A stretch of 55,173 bases of DNA from Eubacteriales bacterium (GTDB lineage: Bacteria; Bacillota; Clostridia; Lachnospirales; Lachnospiraceae), in NCBI GenBank assembly GCA_030524225.1, contig JAUNGV010000014.1, forward strand, positions 1 through 55,173, read 5' to 3'. Under the pieces are notes generated by a model, which had not been told where the DNA came from, did no database searches, and saw only the letters and a list, made by a program, of their open reading frames with translations. Shown piece after piece: positions 25,594 to 34,744 of this stretch (position 1 is its first letter; each line of letters begins with the position of its first letter). The position numbers and the translations under genes were made by a program.

Positions 25594-27983
25594 ATAGTAC
25601 AAAACAACCAATTTACCCTATCGAGGAGTGGAAAATTACGGAGACAGAGTTCTGTGTGGCTTATAATTATCGAAATGAAACCACGTTTTCTCTGTCGAAT
25701 GGATATCTCGGAACAAGAGGAACCTTTGAGGAGGGTTATTTTTTTGATCTTGATACGGGATTGGAGGGAAACTTTGTCAATGGATTTTATGAGAGTGAAA
25801 AAATCCGTTACGGGGAAGCAAACTTTGGCTCTCCTCTCTACAGCCAGTCGCTCTTAAATCTTCCCAATTTAAAGACCATAAGACTCTTTATAGAGGGAGA
25901 AGAATTTTCTCTTCTGGAGGGAGAGACGGTTTCCTACGAGAGAACGCTGCATATGAAAGCGGGGATACTCACCAGAAATCTAATTTGGAGATCTCCGCGG
26001 GGAAAAAAGATAAAACTCTGTATCAAGAGACTTGTTTCTTTTGCCATGCAGCATATTATGGCAATTTCTTATGAAATTACGCCGCTTAATTTCAGCGGAG
26101 AGGTGCGGCTGTATTCCCAATTACAGGCGAATGTGGAAAATCATACGCGGAAAACGAATCCCATCGTGGATTACGGGCCGTTTGGAAGAAAACTGGAGCC
26201 GGAAAAATTGACAGTTGAGGGGGATTTCATCTATTACAGGGGGATTACGCAGAATTCAAAACTGACGATGGCGTGTGCCTGCACGCATGTGCTCTATGCT
26301 TCGGCGTTTTCCGGGGGATATTCTGTCAAAGCGGAGCAAAATGAGCTGGACGCCTCTCTCACCTATGTTCTGAGGGGGGAGCAGGGGAAATCCATTACGC
26401 TGCAGAAATTCATCTGTTATGCCACGGACCTTGATATGCCGAGAGAGGAATTGGATGGATTTGTGAGAAGCGAGGTAAGAGCGGCGCAGGAAAAAGGCTT
26501 TGTATGGCTTTCGGACAAACAAAAAGAGTATATGGGCTCGTTCTGGGAGAGGGCAGATATTGAGATCACGGGAGAGGGCAATGCCGCTATTGTGCAGGGA
26601 ATCCGGTTTAATCTATTCCACATTTTACAGTCATCCGGCAGAAACGGATATACCGGAATGGGAGCAAAGGGACTTTCCGGAGAGGGATATGAGGGACATT
26701 ACTTCTGGGATACGGAGATGTACATACTCCCTGTGTTCGTCTACACGGAGCCGGAAGTGGCGAGGAAACTGTTAGAGTACCGATATCGGACACTGGATAA
26801 AGCGAGAAGCAGGGCGAGAATTTTAGGACACGACAAGGGGGCGCTGTTTCCGTGGAGAACCATCAACGGGGAAGAGGCGTCGACGTATTTCCCGTTAGGA
26901 ACCGCGCAGTATCACATTAACGCGGATATCAGCTACGCGGTAGCTCTGTATTTACAGGTGAGCGGCGATCTGGAATTTTTTAAGGAAATGGGAGCGGAAA
27001 TTCTCATTGAGACAGCGAGAGTGTGGGCGGATGTCGGATGCTTTGCAGAATGCAAAGGCGGAAAATACTGTATTTGTTCGGTGACAGGGCCGGATGAATA
27101 CAATGTTCTGGTGGACAATAATTTTTATACGAATCTGATGGCGAGGGAAAATCTGCGCGACGCGGCAGCGGCGGTTCGATATTTACAGGAAAATGCCCCG
27201 GTTTGTTATCGGGTCCTGAAAGAGAAACTGTCTTTGGAAGAGGAAGAGCTGACACAGTGGGATAGTATTGTGGAAAATATGTATTTTCCTTATGATGAAG
27301 AAAAGCAGATCTATCCGATGGACGATGGATTCATGATGCGAAAGCCATGGGACGAATCCAGGATTCCACCGGAAAAAAGGGCGTGGCTCTATGAAAATTA
27401 TCACCCGCTTTTTATCATGCGCCACCGAATGTCCAAACAGGCCGACGCCATTCTAGGCTTTTATTTGCACAACGATAAATTTACCGAAGAGGAAATCAAA
27501 AGAAATTATGATTTTTACCAGACGGTTACCCTGCATCACTCGTCGCTATCTACCTGTATTTTCGGAATTGTAGCCTGCGACATCGGTTATACCAAAGAGG
27601 CGTATCGTTATTTTGAGCAGGCGGCTAGAATGGATCTGGATGATTACCATAATAACTTCTATGCGGGAATCCATGCGGCCAATATGGCGGGAACCTGGCA
27701 GGCGATTGTCAATGGGTTCGCGGGATTGCGCTGTCATAGGGGAAAATTATATTTGAAACCGTATCTGCCTGAAAAATGGCAGTCCTATCGGTTCAAGTTG
27801 GAGTATCGGGGAAATCTGTTTCAGATCGAAGTGACGGCAGAGGGGACGAGAGCTGCGCTTTTGCGGGGAACGGGGTTGGATCTTACCGTGTATGGAAAAC
27901 GCGGGGCGATAAGCTGGGAGAAAAGAGAACTTTTTGTACCGGCAAAGAGACAAAGCGAGGGGGAGTTGGATGAAACAGTATAA
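25590..27983 (+). CDS. Glycoside hydrolase family 65 protein (disaccharide phosphorylase type)
   Basis: The 797-residue protein has the layout of GH65 inverting phosphorylases. There is an N-terminal beta-sandwich (about 1-270), a linker, a catalytic (alpha/alpha)6 barrel and a small C-terminal beta domain. The catalytic acid is E503 in the motif TGPDEYNVLVDNNFYTN. WDTEMYILP and ALFPWRTINGEEASTYFP are also family signatures. GH65 enzymes split maltose, trehalose, kojibiose or nigerose with phosphate to give beta-glucose 1-phosphate and a sugar. Which sugar is used here cannot be read directly. Its start and end overlap the neighbouring genes, showing a tight operon with the deacetylase and the HAD enzyme. 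Confidence 0.92.
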   Translation: MNSTKQPIYPIEEWKITETEFCVAYNYRNETTFSLSNGYLGTRGTFEEGYFFDLDTGLEGNFVNGFYESEKIRYGEANFGSPLYSQSLLNLPNLKTIRLFIEGEEFSLLEGETVSYERTLHMKAGILTRNLIWRSPRGKKIKLCIKRLVSFAMQHIMAISYEITPLNFSGEVRLYSQLQANVENHTRKTNPIVDYGPFGRKLEPEKLTVEGDFIYYRGITQNSKLTMACACTHVLYASAFSGGYSVKAEQNELDASLTYVLRGEQGKSITLQKFICYATDLDMPREELDGFVRSEVRAAQEKGFVWLSDKQKEYMGSFWERADIEITGEGNAAIVQGIRFNLFHILQSSGRNGYTGMGAKGLSGEGYEGHYFWDTEMYILPVFVYTEPEVARKLLEYRYRTLDKARSRARILGHDKGALFPWRTINGEEASTYFPLGTAQYHINADISYAVALYLQVSGDLEFFKEMGAEILIETARVWADVGCFAECKGGKYCICSVTGPDEYNVLVDNNFYTNLMARENLRDAAAAVRYLQENAPVCYRVLKEKLSLEEEELTQWDSIVENMYFPYDEEKQIYPMDDGFMMRKPWDESRIPPEKRAWLYENYHPLFIMRHRMSKQADAILGFYLHNDKFTEEEIKRNYDFYQTVTLHHSSLSTCIFGIVACDIGYTKEAYRYFEQAARMDLDDYHNNFYAGIHAANMAGTWQAIVNGFAGLRCHRGKLYLKPYLPEKWQSYRFKLEYRGNLFQIEVTAEGTRAALLRGTGLDLTVYGKRGAISWEKRELFVPAKRQSEGELDETV

Positions 27984-28851
27984 GGCAATTTTTTTTGACT
28001 GGGATGGAACCGCAGTAGTCTCCAGAAAGGCACCGGTGGATGAAATTGTCGCGCGTATGAAACCGCTGCTGCAGAAAGGGATCGTGTTGGCGATTATCAG
28101 TGGGACGACGTATGACAATATCGCACAGGGGAAACTGGAACAGTATTTTGACGAAAAAGAATTGAAGTACCTATACCTGGGGCTTGGGAGAGGCGCTTTT
28201 ACCTATTCTTTTGAAAAAGGGAGACCGGTCGTTTTTGCAGAGAAAATGCCTGACACCGAGACACTGCTGAGGATTCATGATATCAGCTATGCGATCCATC
28301 GGAAATTGTTGGAACACTATAAGTATCCGACGGACATTGTATTCTGCAGGCCGAATTATTGCAAGGTGGATCTGATGGCAGACAATGACCGGGGAAGTAG
28401 CTTGTTTATGCAGGAGAATGAAATTGCGTTGCTTCGCACGCGTCTTTACAGGCATGGGGTGACGGGAGGACTGCGGGATCTGCTGCAAATTTCAAGAAGA
28501 ATAGGGGAACAACATGGGATGGCGGTGTCCCCGACCTGCGACGCAAAGTATTTGGAGGTGGGGATCAGCGACAAGAGCGACAACGTCGCGGCAATCCTGC
28601 GTCATATTGGAGAGAGGGCGCAGATAACAGCGCCGGAGTGTGCGTTTTGGGGAGACGAATACGTCAGTATAGAACAGAATGTATTTGGCAGCGACAGCTT
28701 TATGATGACGGAAGAAAGCAAAGGAGGTGATTTCTTTGACGTATCGGAGGTTTCGGGAGAACGACCGGAAGGGGTGCAAAGAGTAGGCGGCGGCGTAAAA
28801 CAATTTTTGGAGTTTCTGCAGAAACAGGCAGAGGGAGAGGAGAAAGGATGA
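27970..28851 (+). CDS. HAD superfamily hydrolase
   Basis: The 293-residue protein begins with HAD motif I, FFDWDGTAV, nucleophile D10 and acid/base D12. It carries IISGTTYDN as motif II and a late FWGDEYVSIEQN motif IV. Beta-phosphoglucomutases often accompany GH65 phosphorylases. This one, however, lacks the usual helical cap pattern of that enzyme and is longer, so it looks more like a Cof-type sugar phosphatase. The role could be dephosphorylation of a sugar phosphate in the same pathway. The ATG at 27970 lies 14 nt inside the GH65 gene after GAGGGGGAG. The stop TGA overlaps the ATG at 28848 of the next gene. Confidence 0.78.
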   Translation: MKQYKAIFFDWDGTAVVSRKAPVDEIVARMKPLLQKGIVLAIISGTTYDNIAQGKLEQYFDEKELKYLYLGLGRGAFTYSFEKGRPVVFAEKMPDTETLLRIHDISYAIHRKLLEHYKYPTDIVFCRPNYCKVDLMADNDRGSSLFMQENEIALLRTRLYRHGVTGGLRDLLQISRRIGEQHGMAVSPTCDAKYLEVGISDKSDNVAAILRHIGERAQITAPECAFWGDEYVSIEQNVFGSDSFMMTEESKGGDFFDVSEVSGERPEGVQRVGGGVKQFLEFLQKQAEGEEKG

Positions 28852-30127
28852 AAAACTGATTCAATTTTTAGTCGGTATTGTATGCGTATTTTGGGTGTTC
28901 CAAGTTCCAATTGAGGTACACGCGGAAGATATACCGGCTAATCCAATTAATAAAGAGGGATATATTTTGGATTTTGCAGAAGAATTTAATGGGACAGAGT
29001 TGGATTCTACTAAATGGACGGATTACTATTTGCCACATTGGTGTTCTGATCCTTCTTCGGCAAAAGGAAATTATCGCTTTGAAAATGGGTGTTTAGTGGA
29101 ATATATTACGGAAGATCAGGAGGCATGGTGTCCAGAACATGACGGAACGGTAAAATCTTCAGCAATTATGTCATTTGATAAAAGCTGGATTCATAATTTT
29201 AGCGGAACCACTGATAATCATAACAGAGATACATGGTATGGCTATAAAACGCAGTATGGTTATTTTGAAATGAGAGCTAAACTGGCTGATTGTGGTGGAG
29301 GCGGTCATCAGGCATGGTGGATGGTTGGAATGCAACAGGACAGTAATGATTGGTTTAATTCTCAACAAACAGGTGAAATTGATATATTGGAAACTTTTTT
29401 TAGTACGCCCAATACATGGAGAACAGCGGCTTACGGATGGAATGACCCTGATTTTTTAACTTCCTGGTGGTCAAATACTGATGATGTACCATCAGGAAGT
29501 CCTACAGAAGAATTTCATATTTACGCGATGGAGTGGACTCCTACTGTTTTAAATTTTTATTATGATAACCAATTAGTTAAAACAATTTATGATTCACCTG
29601 ATTATGAAATGGGAATGATTCTTAATATTTATACAGATGCAGGATCAGGGACACACAACGATGTATGGCCTAAAGAATGGTATGTAGACTACATACGAGT
29701 TTGGAAACCGGAAAATGGATATAACGAAGCGGACGAAACGGAATATTTTTTACAGAATAGACAAACGGGATTGTATGCTTATATTGATCCCGAAGAAGAA
29801 AAAGTGTGTTATGGCGAATTGCCAGAAGATTCAGACTATGCAAAGTGGATTTTAGACCCAGTTGATGGATATGTACATATAAAAAATGTGAAAACTGGAG
29901 AATATATGCATATTGAGAACCAAACTGGATATATCGAGCACGGAACAGTTTCAGATACTTATTGGAGTGCGCAGTGGTCAGTAGAAACAACCGAGGGATA
30001 TACAAGGTTTGTGAATCGTTGGAATTCAGATTATGCTATTCACACGGAAAACTATGAATATAAGCTGCAATACGGAGAGACTCTTACGACATGGTGGACA
30101 AGCCAGTGGACGCTGATCGAACAGTAA
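28848..30127 (+). CDS. Secreted GH16 endo-beta-glucanase-like protein with RICIN-like tail; signal peptide frameshifted
   Basis: The long frame (open from the GTG at 28895) encodes a GH16 catalytic domain. Its motif GEIDILE holds the nucleophile and acid/base glutamates (codons at 29375 and 29390). Segments such as YGYFEMRAKL and EEFHIYAMEWTP follow. After about residue 270 comes a domain of some 130 residues that resembles ricin-type carbohydrate-binding modules. Codons just before the GTG spell a signal peptide (KLIQFLVGIVCVFWVF then an Ala site), but they are out of frame with the ATG at 28848. That ATG has a good ribosome binding site and overlaps the previous stop. One extra A in the run of five A after this ATG would restore a perfect secreted protein. 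Confidence 0.85.
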
Positions 30128-30303
30128 AATAAGTATTACAATTATAAAACTCAGAGATATGCAGCTGCACAGTATTTTATAATTTATTGCTGAGCAGCTG
30201 CTATTATCATTGCATCAGTATTATAATAAATAAATAAATAAAACACGTTTTATAGAGCAGGCATAGCATCCCATTGGGATTAGAGACGGAAAGGGCTTCT
30301 TCT
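30128..30303 (+). promoter_or_regulatory. AT-rich region upstream of the two-component system
   Basis: Two TATAAT sequences (30178-30183 and 30222-30227) and a run of four TAAA units (about 30227-30243) lie here. GCAGCTG occurs twice about 34 bp apart (near 30161 and 30195). No -35 with correct spacing was found for either -10. The regulator genes probably have their own promoter in this stretch. GGAAAGGG near 30287 is the next ribosome binding site. Confidence 0.4.
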
Positions 30304-31821
30304 ATGATAAAGATATTGTTGGTGGATGATGAACGGGAAGAGAGAGAAGGAATCAGTTTTTTAATCCGTAAATATGAGTATCCTCTATCAATTTTACAAG
30401 CTGCCAATGGAGAAGAGGCGAAGAGGATTCTGGAGGCGGAATCCGTTTCTATTATGATGACGGATGTTAAAATGCCAATTATGGACGGTTTAGAACTGGC
30501 CGCGTTAGCCAGTCGTCAATATCCGGCACTGAAAATTATTATTTTTAGCGCCTATAGCGAATTTGATTATGCGAAAAAAGCGATGGAGGCGAATGCGGTT
30601 GACTATCTGTTAAAACCGATTGAAGTGGAGGAATTTCAACGGGTTATGCAGAAAGTGATTCTCTCTGTGAGTGAGGCCCAAAAATTAGAAATTTTGACCC
30701 AAAAAACAGAAATACGAAACAGGAAAAATGTTTTGTATCGTTTGCTTTCCGGTTCTACCATTACAGAGACAGAATTGTCAAATTTGGAAACCAATTTATT
30801 CGGGAACGAAAAGCGGAAACAATGCCGCTTAGTTCATGTTGAATTTTTGAACAATTTTTTTGAAAACAAGGAAAAAGTATTTTTGAATTATGTTACTATG
30901 TATTTGGGAAATCAAATTGAATATGTCAATTTATATCCCAACGAGGCCTATTTGATCTTATTTCATTATGACGACAGCGAACTCCTTAAGAAGCAGCTGA
31001 AAAAAATCGTGAGAGATTTTAAAATAAGCTCTACAGAACCGGAAGAAGTCATGTTTATTGTCAGCAAAGTGGCCGGAAACATGCAGGAGTTTAGAGAACA
31101 GACGCTTTCCATCGAGCAGTTTCGCGAACAGGTTATGCAGTATGCCTATCAGGTAGTGGAATTGGACAATGCGTATACGATTGCAGATCATTATGATTTT
31201 AATATCGAAAGGATAGGAAGAACTCTTATAGAAGCAATCAGCGCAGCCGATTACGTCACGATACGGGAACAAAATAAGCGTTTAACAGAGACAATTCGTG
31301 CGCGGCAGCAAGTCAGCAGAATCTATATTCAGACGTTACTTTATTCGATTATTAAAGCGCTCTATGATAAGTCGCTGCAAACTTCTGGTGATAAAATATT
31401 AACGGGAGCAGAAATCCTTTTTCGCGTTTACGATTTAGATACGGTGCTTCACAGCTATGAAGAAATTATAGAAAATTTACTGCTTGATCTGCAGGAAGAG
31501 AATGAAAATTCGGATGTAGTACAGAAAATAAAGAAATACATTGAGCAGGAAAGTAAAAAGGATATCAGTTTAAACGACATAGCGGAGTATGTTCATTTGT
31601 CGGCGGCCTATGTGAGTTATATTTTCAGGAATGAGACGGGAAAAACGCTTACGCAGTATATTACGGATGTCAAAATGCAGAAAGCGAGCAGGCTTTTAAA
31701 AGATGAAAGATATAAAATAGGAGAGATCGGAAAAGCGTGCGGTTATGAGAACCAGTCCTATTTTAACCGTTTATTTAAAAATTACTACGGAGTGACGCCA
31801 AAAGAGTATAGGAAAAGCTGA
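30304..31821 (+). CDS. YesN-type response regulator with AraC DNA-binding domain
   Basis: The 505-residue protein has a receiver domain at residues 1-120, with acidic pocket VDDEREER, phosphorylation site in MMTDVKMPIMDG and the lysine in LLKPIEV. A middle region of about 270 residues of unclear function follows. Two AraC-type helix-turn-helix motifs end the protein (SLNDIAEYVHLSAAYVSYIF and IGEIGKACGYENQSYFNRLF). Such regulators control carbohydrate operons in Firmicutes, and this one probably activates the ABC/GH65/GH16 genes upstream. The start at 30304 follows GGAAAGGG. The stop overlaps the kinase start (TGATG). Confidence 0.92.
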   Translation: MIKILLVDDEREEREGISFLIRKYEYPLSILQAANGEEAKRILEAESVSIMMTDVKMPIMDGLELAALASRQYPALKIIIFSAYSEFDYAKKAMEANAVDYLLKPIEVEEFQRVMQKVILSVSEAQKLEILTQKTEIRNRKNVLYRLLSGSTITETELSNLETNLFGNEKRKQCRLVHVEFLNNFFENKEKVFLNYVTMYLGNQIEYVNLYPNEAYLILFHYDDSELLKKQLKKIVRDFKISSTEPEEVMFIVSKVAGNMQEFREQTLSIEQFREQVMQYAYQVVELDNAYTIADHYDFNIERIGRTLIEAISAADYVTIREQNKRLTETIRARQQVSRIYIQTLLYSIIKALYDKSLQTSGDKILTGAEILFRVYDLDTVLHSYEEIIENLLLDLQEENENSDVVQKIKKYIEQESKKDISLNDIAEYVHLSAAYVSYIFRNETGKTLTQYITDVKMQKASRLLKDERYKIGEIGKACGYENQSYFNRLFKNYYGVTPKEYRKS

Positions 31822-33536
31822 TGAAAAAAATGATATCATGGTATTTGTACAGTGCCTCTATACGAAAAAAACTCACAATAAGCTATCTGGTTCTTATCTT
31901 AGTTCCTCTTCTTATTTTGGGAGTTTATTCCTATCGTCTTTCCTATGATAATTTGATGGAACAGACGAGGGCCACGATGATTTCCAATGTGCAGTCTATC
32001 AGCAGTGCATTGAATAATAATATTCAGAGAGAAAATGAAAATATTCGATATTTTGCCTATAATTCAGATTTAAGAGACACCCTGCGTCACGCGCTTGAGG
32101 ATCAAAGCAGTCTGGCATTGACGTTAAATAATATGGTAGAGCCCACATTGTGGTACTTTATTACAAGCGATGATAACATTAAGTTTATTAGTATTTATTC
32201 CCCGTATGTTGCTCAGTCAATGGGGGATTTTGTGTTTCCCATAACAGAGGAAAAGGACAGGATCTGGTATGAGCAGCACCAGAATGATTTTAAAACGCAA
32301 TGGATTTATGAGGAAGACGGAATTTCAGCCTATCGTGTCCTTTTAGATGCGAATACTTCTTCTCAGCCGATTGGATTTATCAAAATACAAATTCAACCGG
32401 AAAATTTTTTGGATACTATTTTTCAGACCTCGTATTTGGAAAATGGGATTGTCTTAGTGGATGCAGAAAACAATGAAATATCGGGAACCTCCATTTTGGA
32501 CACAGAAGTAGATCTGCAAACGAGAAAATATTTTGCGAAACTGGAGCCGATGACTCTTTACGAGGATGACAGAATCCTGTTGTTATCTTCAGACATTTTG
32601 TTGAACGAATGGAAATTCTACTATTATATTGATAAAAGCGAAATTTCCACACAGCTGTACGAGATCTATCAGTCCACGGCGATGATTATGGGACTATGCG
32701 GGATCTTAATTCTTTTGCTGGTCGGCTTGCTGTCCCACATGTTGAGTTCTCGAATTCTAACTTTGAAAAAATATGCGGAGGAGGTCAGCAAGGGAAATCT
32801 CCATCCGGCCATGAGCGTAAAATCGGAAGATGAGATAGGAATCGTGGTACAAAGTTTTCATAATATGGCAAATCGTATTGACCAGATGATACAGGAAAAC
32901 TACGAACTTGGAAAAGCCAAAAGAGCGGAAGAACTTAAAGTCTTACAGGCTAAGATTAATCCACATTTCCTTTATAATTGTTTGTCAAGTATTAAGTGGA
33001 AAGCGATTCGAAACAATCAGGATGAAATAGGGGAAATTACAGGATTACTGGCAAAATTCTATCGTACTGCATTAAATGACGGCAGACAGGTGACAACTGT
33101 TAAAAATGAGTTGGAGAATATAACTGCTTATATAGAATTGCAGCTTCGCACACACGATAACAGTTTTGATGTGGTATATGATTTTTCAGAGGATGGACAG
33201 AATTTGGAGATCCCTAATTTCCTATTACAGCCTATTGTCGAGAATGCGATACAACATGGGATCGAATACTGCGAAATGGGAGTAAGGGGACTCATTAAAA
33301 TTGTATATTGTCATGAAGAAAATTATCTGGTGTTCAGTATTTATAATAATGGACCGATCCTAGGACAGGAAGAAGTCAGAAAAATATTGGAAAATCCGAA
33401 CGGAGGATATGGACTTTACAACGTACAGGAGCGAATTCATATGCGATACGACACTTCGTGCGGAGTTTTTAGCGATATTACGAAAAATAATATGATTGGT
33501 TTTATTGTAAAACTCAGGGATACTTTAAAAGAATAG
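31821..33536 (+). CDS. YesM-type sensor histidine kinase
   Basis: The protein of 571 residues has a membrane helix at about residues 18-38. A large extracellular sensor region runs to about 285, and a second helix IMGLCGILILLLVGLLSHML is followed by a HAMP domain. The kinase domain has the phospho-acceptor histidine in the motif INPHFLYNCLSSIKW and an ATP-binding domain with QPIVENAIQHGIEY and GGYGLYNVQERI. It should sense an extracellular sugar, possibly a product of the GH16 enzyme, and phosphorylate the adjacent regulator. Start and previous stop overlap. This gene, like its neighbours, is visibly AT-richer than the flanks of the cluster. Confidence 0.93.
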   Translation: MKKMISWYLYSASIRKKLTISYLVLILVPLLILGVYSYRLSYDNLMEQTRATMISNVQSISSALNNNIQRENENIRYFAYNSDLRDTLRHALEDQSSLALTLNNMVEPTLWYFITSDDNIKFISIYSPYVAQSMGDFVFPITEEKDRIWYEQHQNDFKTQWIYEEDGISAYRVLLDANTSSQPIGFIKIQIQPENFLDTIFQTSYLENGIVLVDAENNEISGTSILDTEVDLQTRKYFAKLEPMTLYEDDRILLLSSDILLNEWKFYYYIDKSEISTQLYEIYQSTAMIMGLCGILILLLVGLLSHMLSSRILTLKKYAEEVSKGNLHPAMSVKSEDEIGIVVQSFHNMANRIDQMIQENYELGKAKRAEELKVLQAKINPHFLYNCLSSIKWKAIRNNQDEIGEITGLLAKFYRTALNDGRQVTTVKNELENITAYIELQLRTHDNSFDVVYDFSEDGQNLEIPNFLLQPIVENAIQHGIEYCEMGVRGLIKIVYCHEENYLVFSIYNNGPILGQEEVRKILENPNGGYGLYNVQERIHMRYDTSCGVFSDITKNNMIGFIVKLRDTLKE

Positions 33537-33589
33537 CTTTTGGGAATCTTTTTTTATCTTGATTTACAAAAGTTTAAGGAGGAAAAATC

Positions 33590-33628
33590 TTGCGGCTTAT
33601 CTTGTTCTGTTATTATAATACGGAATGA
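33590..33628 (+). CDS. Possible 12-codon leader peptide before the TetR gene
   Basis: A TTG start lies 7 nt after an excellent AAGGAGG (33576-33582) and opens the frame MRLILFCYYNTE. It stops at TGA 33626-33628, one base before the TetR ATG at 33630. The TetR start itself has only a weak GGAA. The arrangement suggests that TetR translation is coupled to this short peptide. It may also be coincidence, and no homologue is known to me. Confidence 0.35.
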   Translation: MRLILFCYYNTE

Positions 33629-33629
33629 A

Positions 33630-34229
33630 ATGAAAACGAAAGATGAGGGATGTGGATTGAGTCAGATCACGAAGAAGGCGCTGGCGGCGTCGCTGAAAAA
33701 CCAGATGAAGGCAAAGCCGATCGATAAGATCACGGTGACGGATATTGTCGAGGAGTGCGGCGTCGGACGCCAGACCTTTTACTATCATTTCAAGGATATT
33801 TACGATCTGCTGGAGTGGACGTATCTGGACGAGACGGGCAGGGTACTCGGGGATGCCAGAACGTATGAGAGCTGGCCGGATGGTTTTGCCCGGGTACTGG
33901 CGTATCTTATGGAGAACAAGGCCTTTGTGACGAGCACCTATCACTCGGTGAGCCGGGAGTATCTGGAGCGGTTTTTAAACGGAGTGACGCGGGAACTGCT
34001 GCTGGGGGTACTGCAGGAACAGAATGAGAAGGATGGAATCGAGTGCCCCGAAGACTGTATGGAGTATATTGCGGAGTTCTATAAATACGGCTTCGTGGGG
34101 CTGACGCTGGACTGGATCAGAGACGGAATGAAGCGGCCGCCGAAGGAGATCGTAGAGCGTCTCTCCCGTATGCTGCGGGGGAGTTTCGAGGCTGCGATGC
34201 AGAAGATGTCGCACAAAACAAGGCGCTGA
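33630..34229 (+). CDS. TetR/AcrR family regulator (DhaS-like)
   Basis: The 199-residue protein has an N-terminal TetR helix-turn-helix, KITVTDIVEECGVGRQTFYYHFKDIYDLL (about residues 26-54), written here over two motifs, followed by an all-helical ligand and dimerisation domain. The sequence around ITKKALAASLKNQMKAKP is typical of the DhaS/TetR_C_8 group. The next gene on the same strand encodes oleate hydratase. TetR regulators that answer to fatty acids often sit beside such genes, so control of that gene is a reasonable inference. The ATG at 33630 gives the best N-terminus. Confidence 0.82.
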   Translation: MKTKDEGCGLSQITKKALAASLKNQMKAKPIDKITVTDIVEECGVGRQTFYYHFKDIYDLLEWTYLDETGRVLGDARTYESWPDGFARVLAYLMENKAFVTSTYHSVSREYLERFLNGVTRELLLGVLQEQNEKDGIECPEDCMEYIAEFYKYGFVGLTLDWIRDGMKRPPKEIVERLSRMLRGSFEAAMQKMSHKTRR

Positions 34230-34744
34230 GACTCCGTACCGGAATCGCGCATAGGGCCGAAAATGGCACACTGCAGGCCTGCGCTGCGTTTGGGATCGGA
34301 CAAAGACGTTTCCCACACGGAGTCCCTCCTCCGTCGGCCTGCGCCGCGCTTTGAATCTGGGTTCGGAGACAAGGAGGCGCAGGAGCGGCTTTTTGTACAG
34401 AAGTATATGTTTGTCAAAAAATAATACAGTTGTCAGGCGCTGTCGGAAATCGCGACAGCGCTTTTTTCTTGTCTAATGAAATGAGCAGAGCGCTGCGGTA
34501 GAATGCAGACATACAAGGAATCGGGAGCGCTGCGGAAGAAGCAGTGAAGCGGAAGGCGCGCGACAGATTCCGGATTATGAGGATGTAGCTTTTCACAGAG
34601 GCTGTGTCCGGGAGCGTCGCAGGGGAAAGTGATCCCGGATGGCGCGGCGGCGAATTGCGATTCAGGACAGCAACCGCATGGGTCAGCCAAACAAAACCTC
34701 AGCTAAACAAAAACAATCAGGACAAATCACAGGAGGAAAACAAT
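34230..34744 (+). other. Intergenic region between tetR and oleate hydratase, with a terminator
   Basis: At 34437-34461 a 9-bp perfect stem GCGCTGTCG/CGACAGCGC with a 7-nt loop is followed by TTTTTT (34462-34467). This is a rho-independent terminator, 208 bp after tetR. Upstream of it, GGCCTGCGC(T/C)GCG occurs twice (about 34278 and 34339) as an imperfect direct repeat. Downstream should lie the oleate hydratase promoter, but no clear -35/-10 pair was seen. AGGAGG at about 34731 is the ribosome binding site. No gene is seen. Confidence 0.7.
34437..34467 (+). terminator. Rho-independent terminator between tetR and oleate hydratase
   Basis: GCGCTGTCG (34437-34445) pairs perfectly with CGACAGCGC (34453-34461) across a 7-nt loop, followed by six T residues. 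It ends transcription entering from the two-component system and tetR. Confidence 0.88.

Noticed and set aside
28850-28856. Programmed -1 frameshift site in the GH16 start region
   Set aside because: The heptamer is G-AAA-AAC, not the canonical A-AAA-AAC, and it would have to act at codons 2-3 right after initiation. A lost base or phase variation is simpler.
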